Below, piece by piece: positions 27,773 to 34,176 of a stretch of 52,224 nucleotides of DNA. This DNA is from Ignavibacteriota bacterium (lineage in GTDB: Bacteria; Bacteroidota; Ignavibacteria; UBA10030): positions 1 through 52,224 of the forward strand of contig PMML01000057.1 in NCBI GenBank assembly GCA_003162695.1, given 5' to 3'. Positions within the stretch are counted from its first letter, which is position 1; each line of letters opens with the position of its first letter. The translations under genes were made by a program, and so were the position numbers. The notes under the pieces are model-generated. The model was not told the origin of the DNA and searched no databases. It saw only the letters and a list, made by a program, of their open reading frames with translations.

Positions 27773-28047
27773 TTTGTCTCCTTCATGTGAGTGAAAGAAA
27801 ATATAGGACAAAAAAGGAGACAATAAAACTGCAATCCAATCAATTGGTTTGTCTCATGGAAAATCACAAAAGCAGGTTCGAATCGTTACAAGAAACGATC
27901 CGCCGTATCAGACACCTCTCATTCTTCCCGAATTCCGGCCTTTCTTCCCATTTTTAAGACAGGTTTGACTCTTTAATATTTCTTGTTTTAATTAGGGAAC
28001 CGAATTGGTGTTTCTTTCGTTTAGTAATTTAAATTCAAAGGGATACT

Positions 28048-28506
28048 ATGAAGACAACAAAACATTACGGAAAGAAGACGGACATAGCGCTTTCTCTCTG
28101 GGTCAAGCTCGCCAGGGCGCATGATACGTTCAGCCATCTTGCGGCGCAGCATATACGCACTTTCGGCCTGACGCAGGCGCAATTCGGCGCTGTGGAATGT
28201 CTCGGTCATCTCGGACCTATGCTGATCGGTGATTTAACAAAAAAACATCTTGTCAGCGGCGGCAATATGACCGTGGTCGTGAATAATCTTGAAAAAGAGG
28301 GAATCGTCGAACGCACGGTATGTGAAGACGACCGGCGGGCATGCACCGTACATCTTACGGATAAAGGCAAGCGATTGTTCAAAAAAATCTTCGTCCCGCA
28401 TGCGGAATACGTCGTCCAGCTTGCGTCCGTGCTTACGGAAAACGAACAAGAAGAACTCGGCCGATTGCTGAAAAAACTCGGAACAGGCATTGCAAAAACG
28501 GCATAA
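28048..28506 (+). CDS. MarR-family transcriptional regulator
   Basis: The 152-residue winged-helix protein shows the family layout: N-terminal dimer helix (LWVKLARAHDTFSHLAAQHI), recognition region (LTKKHLVSGGNMTVVVNNLEKEGIVERTV) and wing (DDRRACTVHLTDKGKRLF). Such proteins repress nearby genes until a small ligand or oxidant binds. Likely targets are the following genes for a YCII-like protein and a YceI protein, ~100 and ~430 bases downstream. The 5-bp inverted repeat CCAAT-CA-ATTGG near 27,836 is a weak operator candidate, not proven. Confidence 0.93.
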   Translation: MKTTKHYGKKTDIALSLWVKLARAHDTFSHLAAQHIRTFGLTQAQFGAVECLGHLGPMLIGDLTKKHLVSGGNMTVVVNNLEKEGIVERTVCEDDRRACTVHLTDKGKRLFKKIFVPHAEYVVQLASVLTENEQEELGRLLKKLGTGIAKTA

Positions 28507-28602
28507 TTCTCCGAATATTCCTTTATTGATGATGAATTTTTAATTTAAGTTCGAAACTAATATCATTCGGCCGTTGTTCTATTCTATGGATGGAGAATCC
28601 TC

Positions 28603-28899
28603 ATGAATGAATATATGGTCACAATTCAATTACCTGAACAGCCCAACGCAGAGTTTATTTCTCTCATTCCGACCCAGCGCGAGCATGTGAATGAACTTAT
28701 ACAGCGGGGGCTGCTTTTGAGCTACAGCCTTTCGCAAAATCGTGAAATCCTCTGGGTGGTCATCCTCGCTTCATCCCCGGAATCTGCCCTGCGTATTCTC
28801 AAGACAATGCCGCTGTTTCCGCATATGCAATATGCCATTACGGAGCTGATGTTTCACACAACACCGGCGTTAGCCGCGCCCCAGTATTCTCTTAATTAA
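28603..28899 (+). CDS. YCII/muconolactone-isomerase-like small protein
   Basis: The 98-residue protein begins MNEYMVTIQLPEQ, then PTQREHVNELIQRGLLLSYSLSQ and LWVVILASSPESALRILKTMPLFPHM, a ferredoxin-like dimeric alpha/beta barrel pattern seen in muconolactone isomerases and YCII-related proteins. Enzymatic function cannot be inferred, because many members are of unknown role. It lies between marR and yceI on the same strand; a GGATGGAGAA stretch precedes the ATG. A three-gene oxidative or solvent-response operon is a possible reading. Confidence 0.7.
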   Translation: MNEYMVTIQLPEQPNAEFISLIPTQREHVNELIQRGLLLSYSLSQNREILWVVILASSPESALRILKTMPLFPHMQYAITELMFHTTPALAAPQYSLN

Positions 28900-28937
28900 T
28901 TTTGTTGATGCTCTTTTCTCATTACAGGAGGTCTCAA

Positions 28938-29519
28938 ATGAAACGATTTTTTCAGCTTGCCGCCGCTCTCTTAGCGGTATCGTCCTTGGCGTTGAGTCAA
29001 TCAGGATGGAAATTAGATAAAAATCATTCCTCGATCGGCTTCAGCGTTAAGCATCTTGTGATTTCTACCGTATCGGGAAATTTTAAGGATTTTGACATCA
29101 CACTGACAACTGCAAAGGACGATTTTTCTGATGCGGCAGTTCAGGCAGTCATAAAAATGGCAAGCATCAATACCGACAACACAGCGCGGGATAACCACCT
29201 GAAGTCGGATGACTTTTTTAACGCGGAAAAATTTCCAGAAATTAAATTTACAAGTACTTCGTTTGAGAAAGTTGGCGAAGGAAAATATAAAATAACCGGC
29301 GACCTGACAATACGCGATGTAACAAAAAAGGTCGTCTTTGACGCGGTCTACAACGGCTCCATTAAGACTCCATGGGGAAACACGGCAATGTCCTGGACGG
29401 CAGCAACGGTTATCAACCGGTTCGATTATAACCTGAAATGGAACAAAGCGCTGGAATCCGGCGGGCTGATAGCCGGACAGGATGTAACAATTACAATAAA
29501 TCTGGAAATGGACAAATAG
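28938..29519 (+). CDS. YceI-family periplasmic protein
   Basis: AGGAGGT lies seven bases before the chosen ATG. The 193-residue product has a signal peptide (MKRFFQLAAALLAVSSLALSQ) and a lipocalin-like YceI domain starting GWKLDKNHSSIGFSVKHLVISTVSG and including NTDNTARDNHLKSDDFFNAEKFPEIKF. YceI proteins bind isoprenoid-type lipids such as polyprenyl molecules in the periplasm. The upstream MarR gene suggests stress or ligand control. A clear terminator follows six bases after the stop. Confidence 0.95.
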   Translation: MKRFFQLAAALLAVSSLALSQSGWKLDKNHSSIGFSVKHLVISTVSGNFKDFDITLTTAKDDFSDAAVQAVIKMASINTDNTARDNHLKSDDFFNAEKFPEIKFTSTSFEKVGEGKYKITGDLTIRDVTKKVVFDAVYNGSIKTPWGNTAMSWTAATVINRFDYNLKWNKALESGGLIAGQDVTITINLEMDK

Positions 29520-29525
29520 TTTTTT

Positions 29526-29561
29526 CCGCAGGTTTATTGGAAAAACCTGCGGAGATTTTTT
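29526..29561 (+). terminator. Intrinsic terminator after the yceI gene
   Basis: CCGCAGGTTT and AAACCTGCGG form a perfect 10-bp stem with a 7-base loop, followed after AGA by six T bases. This is the most convincing intrinsic terminator in the window and closes the marR-YCII-yceI unit. Confidence 0.9.
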
Positions 29562-29965
29562 CCCCATAAATTTTCATCCCGGGGACCGAAATTGACGGTT
29601 TGGTTTTCGGATTCCAGCTGCCCCTTTTGCTCTTCCTTATCATACTCGCTTAACCGCATTTTTTCACAATTCTATAGAACTTTTTTACAAACACAACATG
29701 TTTTTGTATTATATCCATCCTGCAGGAAAGGTTTTTTCTTTCTCAGATCGTGTTTACTTGTTGATTATGTTGTATCTATTCTATAAATTTTTCTAATAAT
29801 TTTACTATTTAAAATGGATGAGGCGCAGGAATTCATGCGTCAGATCATATATGTTCGCTGCCATTCGATCATAATAAATGTTTTTGGCTAGAGATTCCGG
29901 TTTTAGCTGTCTGATTGGCAGAAGTGAATACTTGATCTATCACATTTTTTTTAAGGATCTACACA
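29562..29965. other. Gene-free stretch before the LamG lipoprotein
   Basis: About 400 AT-rich bases without a supported gene. A 64-codon frame at 29,592-29,786 (plus) is rich in Ser, Cys and Phe, has no ribosome site and no recognisable feature, so I do not call it. The promoter of the LamG gene should lie here. Confidence 0.4.
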
Positions 29966-30733
29966 ATGAACAAAACATTCATCATGACATTGGCGATCCT
30001 ATTTACATGCCTTTGTTTGAATTGCCGAAATGGAATTACCGATGAAAGCAATGTCATCACAACCTCATCGAACCTTGACACTGGGTTGCCTGCACAAGGA
30101 CTTTTGGCGTATTATCCATTTAACGGCACTGCTGACGATGCCAGTGGAAACGGGAACAATGGAACGAACAGCGGTGCGATACTGACCTCTGACCGATTTG
30201 AGCATAGTACGAATGCTTATCATTTTACCAATGGTGCTTACATTCGTATTCCCGAATTATTTCCCTCTACGGTCTCGGGGTTCACATTTGCGGTATGGGT
30301 AATGAAAGACACACTCGACGGCCAAAATCATGAGGTCATTTTTAAAGGCGCATCTCAAGGAGAGACAAGTATAGGCATTACAGGTCCTTTATTAGGTTTT
30401 GGCGTCGTCCTCGGAAATGATCCATCCAATTGGATTTCGGCTAACATAACCGACACATTAAAGGCCAGGACATGGTACTTTCTCGTCGGTCGATATACAA
30501 AAGGTCAAAAGGCTGAATTAATGGTCAATGGATATTTGGCCTGTTCACTTGCAATTCAGGATCTCAATCTGTATCAAGATGCAAGTTCCATTTTTAATCC
30601 TTCTGTAATTGGGACGGTGCCCAGTCAAGCAAATGATGGGTGGAATGGCATTATTGACGACATCAGAGTTTATAATCGAGCATTATCTGATGCCGAAGTT
30701 CAAGCGCTTTTTCATGAAGGCGGCTGGCAGTAA
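29966..30733 (+). CDS. Lipoprotein with LamG/concanavalin-A-like domain
   Basis: The 255-residue protein starts with a signal peptide ending in LCLNC, so Cys20 is probably lipidated. After a Ser/Thr-rich linker comes a LamG-like jelly roll: GLLAYYPFNGTADDASGNGNNGT, FTFAVWVMKD, and the closing WNGIIDDIRVYNRALSDAEVQALF, which is diagnostic for LamG_3 domains. Such domains bind sugars or proteins on the cell surface. It has no sorting domain for T9SS. The next gene is 186 bases away on the same strand, without clear operon signs. Confidence 0.88.
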   Translation: MNKTFIMTLAILFTCLCLNCRNGITDESNVITTSSNLDTGLPAQGLLAYYPFNGTADDASGNGNNGTNSGAILTSDRFEHSTNAYHFTNGAYIRIPELFPSTVSGFTFAVWVMKDTLDGQNHEVIFKGASQGETSIGITGPLLGFGVVLGNDPSNWISANITDTLKARTWYFLVGRYTKGQKAELMVNGYLACSLAIQDLNLYQDASSIFNPSVIGTVPSQANDGWNGIIDDIRVYNRALSDAEVQALFHEGGWQ

Positions 30734-30919
30734 AAATTATTTACGGATAATAATGCCGGCAATTCATACACACAAATGAAACAAAGAGACTAAAATAAAT
30801 CGTAGAGAACGATTCAAGATAAACTAAGGAATAAATTCTAAACGGGATTGAATTATTTTTCATAACTTCAGCCGGACATTCGTTATGAAGCTGCAATATT
30901 TTCATAAAGGAAAATTACA

Positions 30920-32734
30920 ATGATCAAATTAAGCCTGTCAGCAATGCTGCTTCTTCTCTTTTCTGTTTCATTCGCCGATGAGCTTGGTCTCACGAAAGGC
31001 TATGTTATCGAGAATGTTCAGCTTGTCGATACGGCAAACGGCTTAATACGGTTCAAGGGAATGGATGTCGTTATTTCTCTTACTCCGGATCAAATACAAT
31101 ACCGTCAAGTCATCGCATACGATCCTTCGAAACCATCAAGTGTTGTTCTCAATAAAAAGCTCTCCGATAAATTTATGGAAGCGCATAATATTGAATTGGA
31201 TACTTCCTCACGGATAAACGTTTTAACGGAACATGGTGAGTCCATCAGGTGTAACTTTTATCAGGAGATGGACTCCACTGTTGTATTCCACACTGATTAC
31301 GGATTGATTACAATTGCCAAGAATTTGATTGTTGAGCCTAATTATTTAAATAATAAATTTCGACCGCACAATTATACATATAAAGTTACAACAGCTAATG
31401 GAGAATCGTTTGACGGCAGGCTTATCTCTTCTACCGATTCAACGGAAACGTATCAAACAAATATCGGCAACCTTACTCTCCTCAAGAAAGACATTAAGGA
31501 TGTTTCCAGCAATTCGCTGGACAATAGGTCATTGCTGTTCGGTGATACATTCCAAGTCACGATGTTTAGCGGAGAATCGTTTGAAGGTGTTTTGCTGTCT
31601 TCAACAGATTCATCCGAAACGTATCGGACAAAAGTCGGCAGTCTTACCATATTAAAAAAGAAAATAAAAAATAATATCATGACTGTTTGCAGTGTTCCAT
31701 TAGATGCCAAATATCTTCTCTTCGGAGATATATTTACCGTCATAACGTTGAACGGTGAATCGTTTGACGGTAAGCTCCTTTTTGCAACCGATTCAAGTGT
31801 AACGTATGTATCGAAGAGTGATACTGTTTCCGTATTTAAAAAAAGTATTATGACTGTACTGAATACTTCGCTGGAAAACAAGTTGTTTCAATCCAGATAT
31901 ACTCTCACCGTCGCAATAATCAACAAAGAATCGTTTCATGGGAATCTATTATTGTCAACTGATTCGACGGTAACATATCAAACAAACACCGGTATTGTTA
32001 CTCTCTTAAAAAGAAACATTACGACTGTTGCCAATACTCTCAACGATCTTGTCTCTCAAATCAGCGAAATGAATATTCACCTGCCGTCTTTGTGGAGTGT
32101 ATACATCGGAGCCGCAATCCCGTCTGGAAATTTTTCTGGAACATCAATCTCCGGAGGCGGCGCCCGAACCAGCTATACGGCAGGTATTCAATTTTTTACA
32201 GGCGGTCCGTTTGGTTTGTTGGCGGATATAAGCTTCTCGTCGAACTCAGTCAATGGAAATGCAACGAGTGATATACTTAAAAACAACCTGCAATATCAAT
32301 ATGCAAACGCTGATATATCTATAAATAATTCATCAGCCGGTAATTGGACGAACATCGTTCTTCTCACAGGATTAAAAATGGGGACAGAAAATACAAAAGG
32401 ATCAAATTTTTATATCGCACCGATGATCGGATTGGATCTTTCGATGCCGCCCAAACTGTCCGGTGATTATTCCGGCATTTATTATTCTGGCAATCCTGGA
32501 GGAATTGTGTTCAACACTTTTGCAGGTCATCTGACTCAGACTTCTGCGAGTAACATAGCGTTTGTAGGCGGTGCAACAGCAGAAGCAATAATTTCAGATT
32601 GTATTACAGTTCAAGCACGATATATTTCTGGTAAACTGAATTATAACCTGACATGCTCCGATAATATCAGCAGGTCTTTTGAGCAGAACATTTCACTTTT
32701 TCAGCTTTGCATAGGTGCAGTTATCTTAAAATAA
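30920..32734 (+). CDS. Secreted protein with five Sm-like repeats and a C-terminal barrel
   Basis: A signal peptide (residues 1-19) is followed by five tandem repeats of about 45-58 residues (about 98-137, 153-196, 211-257, 271-313 and 327-371). Their core reads T-x-x-GESF-x-G-x-L, then STDS-x-x-TY-x-T, then a hydrophobic strand and K-x-x-I. The five-strand pattern with a Gly after strand 1 resembles the Sm/LSM fold, here outside the cytoplasm. Residues ~391-604 look like a small outer-membrane barrel (SLWSVYIGAAIPSG, YTAGIQFFTGGPFGLLADISF, terminal FQLCIGAVILK). AAGGAAAA precedes the start. I do not recognise a named family; the repeat count suggests recent internal duplication. Confidence 0.75.
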   Translation: MIKLSLSAMLLLLFSVSFADELGLTKGYVIENVQLVDTANGLIRFKGMDVVISLTPDQIQYRQVIAYDPSKPSSVVLNKKLSDKFMEAHNIELDTSSRINVLTEHGESIRCNFYQEMDSTVVFHTDYGLITIAKNLIVEPNYLNNKFRPHNYTYKVTTANGESFDGRLISSTDSTETYQTNIGNLTLLKKDIKDVSSNSLDNRSLLFGDTFQVTMFSGESFEGVLLSSTDSSETYRTKVGSLTILKKKIKNNIMTVCSVPLDAKYLLFGDIFTVITLNGESFDGKLLFATDSSVTYVSKSDTVSVFKKSIMTVLNTSLENKLFQSRYTLTVAIINKESFHGNLLLSTDSTVTYQTNTGIVTLLKRNITTVANTLNDLVSQISEMNIHLPSLWSVYIGAAIPSGNFSGTSISGGGARTSYTAGIQFFTGGPFGLLADISFSSNSVNGNATSDILKNNLQYQYANADISINNSSAGNWTNIVLLTGLKMGTENTKGSNFYIAPMIGLDLSMPPKLSGDYSGIYYSGNPGGIVFNTFAGHLTQTSASNIAFVGGATAEAIISDCITVQARYISGKLNYNLTCSDNISRSFEQNISLFQLCIGAVILK

Positions 32735-33060
32735 AAGAGATGGTCTGTTTGAATCCTTCTGCAATATTGTTTTACCATCTTCTCACCAATCCCCATATAT
32801 TGCAGATGATATCAAAGTTCAGCCGGAGCGAACCGAAGACTGCTGTTACCCGATTGTAGAATTATTTCCTCTTGACCAACAATAAACACATCTTGATGCA
32901 GTCTTTCTCACAAACGAAGCTTGACATTGCTTTTCACCTTCAAGCTCCGCATCCTATCTCGAAGAATTACAGATTCGCGTTGTGATTCTCTAACACATAG
33001 AGCTGACCGGTTGATACAGAGAGAATTATATCGTAATTTGTGAGAGAGCTAAAAAAATCC
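32735..33060. other. Gene-free stretch ahead of the tRNA cassette
   Basis: No ORF, RNA gene or strong hairpin is supported between the repeat protein and the first tRNA fragment. The last ~50 bases probably contain the promoter for the tRNA/GIY-YIG unit. Confidence 0.4.
33011..33039 (+). promoter_or_regulatory. Candidate promoter for the tRNA-Val/GIY-YIG unit
   Basis: TTGATA at 33,011-33,016 and TAATTT at 33,034-33,039 are 17 bases apart, and TAATTTG also approaches the TAnnTTTG box of Bacteroidota housekeeping sigma factors. Transcription would begin just before the tRNA fragment at 33,061. The match is only moderate. Confidence 0.3.
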
Positions 33061-33119
33061 GGACGCTTAGCTCAGCTGGTTCAGAGCGCTGCTCCCGACT
33101 ACGTCGGGACAGAGGTCGT
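33061..33119 (+). pseudogene. tRNA-Val 5' fragment with replaced anticodon arm
   Basis: Bases 33,061-33,092 are identical to the first 32 bases of the complete tRNA-Val downstream (acceptor 5' strand, D arm and start of the anticodon stem). The next part, TCCCGACTACGTCGGGA (33,093-33,109), forms a 7-bp stem with a TAC loop and replaces the anticodon loop and upper stem. CAGAGGTCGT (33,110-33,119) again matches the tRNA. The T arm and 3' acceptor strand are missing; the GIY-YIG start codon follows two bases later. It cannot be a working tRNA. The reading frame of the nuclease is open right through it from 33,040. Confidence 0.88.
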
Positions 33120-33120
33120 T

Positions 33121-33375
33121 ATGAAATATTTTGTATATATTCTGTACAGCAAAATATTGGATCGATTTTACATCGGGACTACAAACAACATTGAACGCCG
33201 GCTCATACAGCATAACCGGCCGCATAAAGGATATACAAATTCCGGACAACCTTGGGTTTTATTATATTCAGAACAATTCGCTTCTAAGAAAAATGCTCTT
33301 ATAAGAGAGCGCCGCATTAAAAGAAAAAAGAGCAAGGAGTTTATTGAAAATTTAATTAAATCATCGGACGCTTAG
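33121..33375 (+). CDS. GIY-YIG endonuclease embedded in the tRNA-Val locus
   Basis: The 84-residue protein has the full small GIY-YIG (UPF0213/URI-like) layout: MKYFVYILYSK (GIY position read as VYI), RFYIGTTNNIERRLIQHN (YIG plus the catalytic Arg region), KGYTNSGQPW, and the catalytic Glu in IRERRIKRKKS. Such domains nick or cut DNA. The frame is open upstream to a GTG at 33,040 through the tRNA fragment, but family proteins begin at this ATG. The ORF has no stop of its own: TAG comes from bases 8-10 of the intact tRNA, so coding and tRNA overlap by ten bases. Position and fragments suggest a homing-type mobile gene targeting tRNA-Val. Confidence 0.92.
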   Translation: MKYFVYILYSKILDRFYIGTTNNIERRLIQHNRPHKGYTNSGQPWVLLYSEQFASKKNALIRERRIKRKKSKEFIENLIKSSDA

Positions 33376-33440
33376 CTCAGCTGGTTCAGAGCGCTGCCCT
33401 TACAAGGCAGAGGTCGTAGGTTCGAACCCTACAGCGTCCA
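33366..33440 (+). tRNA. tRNA-Val (anticodon TAC)
   Basis: A complete cloverleaf can be drawn: acceptor stem GGACGCT/AGCGTCC with discriminator A, D arm with CAGCTGGTTCAG, anticodon stem CTGCC/GGCAG with loop CTTACAA (anticodon TAC at 33,401-33,403), and T arm GTAGG-TTCGAAC-CCTAC (33,416-33,432). CCA is not encoded. It is the only intact copy at this locus and overlaps the 3' end of the GIY-YIG ORF, so its 5' end must be cut out of the nuclease message by RNase P. Confidence 0.97.
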
Positions 33441-33584
33441 CTCTGTTTTCTTCAAACTTCCTGCTTTTCTTTTGGTTCAGACCGCTGCTCCCGACTCTGC
33501 CGGGACAGAGGTCGTAGGTTCGAACCCTACAGCGTCCACTCTGTTTTCTCAAACTTCCTGCTTTTCTTTTGGTTCAGCGTCCAC
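33383..33584 (+). repeat. Tandem duplication of the tRNA 3' part and its trailer
   Basis: Two units start with GGTTCAG: 33,383-33,473 (91 bases) and 33,474-33,570 (97 bases). Each contains D-loop to 3' end of tRNA-Val plus a trailer (CTCTGTTTTCT...CTTTTCTTTT). The +6 difference is explained by a 7-base longer anticodon arm and a 1-base shorter trailer in unit 2. A third remnant, GGTTCAGCGTCCAC (33,571-33,584), joins the D-loop directly to the acceptor end, as if most of a unit were deleted. Confidence 0.85.
33474..33538 (+). pseudogene. tRNA-Val 3' fragment with replaced anticodon arm
   Basis: From the D-loop GGTTCAG to the 3' acceptor strand this copy matches the intact tRNA-Val, but the acceptor 5' strand and first half of the D arm are absent. 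In place of the anticodon loop it has TCCCGACTCTGCCGGGA (33,489-33,505), a stem with one A-C mismatch and a TCT loop, sharing both arms with the hairpin of the first fragment. The T arm is unchanged. It is not expected to work in translation. Confidence 0.85.
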
Positions 33585-33603
33585 ACAGAATTTGTACATG
33601 GCA

Positions 33604-33682
33604 GATTGTAAATTCAGTTCTTAGTGCGTAGTTCTTGGTTCGTAGTTAAGAGCCAACTAAGGACTAAGAACCACGAACTAAG
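33604..33682. repeat. Degenerate heptamer tract with palindromic halves
   Basis: Eleven 7-base units run in phase, for example TTCTTAG (33,618-33,624), TTCGTAG (33,639-33,645), then CCAACTA (33,653-33,659) and CGAACTA (33,674-33,680). The left units read as the complement of the right ones, so the tract folds into an imperfect hairpin. It separates the tRNA cluster from the convergent asparaginase-like gene and extends into that gene's last codons. Confidence 0.8.
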
Positions 33683-34176
33683 TCACTCCTCACTGCCTCT
33701 TCGAACTCTCCTGCTTTTTTATTTTTTTTCACATTATCCCATGTAAAATAACGGCCGTTCATGGCTATATAGACGCCGTTCGGAAGCACTTGAGCAAAAG
33801 CCAATGCGCTGCCAAGATTAAAAAGACCGTCCGAACTGCCGAATTTATACGGAATCATTGCTCCTGTTAATATGATCGTTTTGCCTTTGACGGATGTACC
33901 GAGTACTTTTGCGGTCTCTTCCATCGTATCCGTACCGTGCGTAATGACAATGCGTTCCTCTTTTGACTTGAGACACTGTTGTACAACTGTTTGACGATCC
34001 GCATCGGTCATTTCCAGACTGTCGATGAGCATCAGCGTGCGAAGATCCACATCGACTTTGCTCCTTCCCAGCTTCAACATCTCCGGCAGGTGCGTCGCTT
34101 TAAAAAACAACGTCCCGTCGATTTCATTGTATTCTTTATCGAATGTGCCCCCCGTTATGAACATTTTAACTTTCAT
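33664..34176 (-). CDS. Short asparaginase-domain protein
   Basis: The 170-residue protein corresponds to the N-terminal domain of L-asparaginases: FITGGTFDK (nucleophile Thr), ITHGTDTMEETAK (second catalytic Thr, Asp) and KTIILTGAMIPYKFGSSDG. Full enzymes have ~330 residues and a second domain; stand-alone short forms are known as asparaginase domain proteins and their activity is unclear. The last residues (about DLVRGS) and the stop codon are encoded by the heptamer tract. Its start overlaps the aminotransferase stop (ATGA), so the two are co-translated. Confidence 0.85.
   Translation of the reverse strand: MKVKMFITGGTFDKEYNEIDGTLFFKATHLPEMLKLGRSKVDVDLRTLMLIDSLEMTDADRQTVVQQCLKSKEERIVITHGTDTMEETAKVLGTSVKGKTIILTGAMIPYKFGSSDGLFNLGSALAFAQVLPNGVYIAMNGRYFTWDNVKKNKKAGEFEEAVRSDLVRGS

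Noticed and set aside
29592-29786. A 64-codon frame in the gap after yceI
   Set aside because: No ribosome site, Cys/Ser/Phe-rich, and overlapping an AT-rich spacer; not convincing as a gene.
33040-33120. A longer GIY-YIG protein starting at GTG 33,040
   Set aside because: The extra 27 residues come from the promoter edge and the tRNA fragment; family members begin at MKYFVYIL. It is kept as an observation, not as the start.
33474-33538. A second functional tRNA-Val
   Set aside because: It lacks the 5' acceptor strand and half of the D arm, and its anticodon arm is replaced by a mismatched hairpin.
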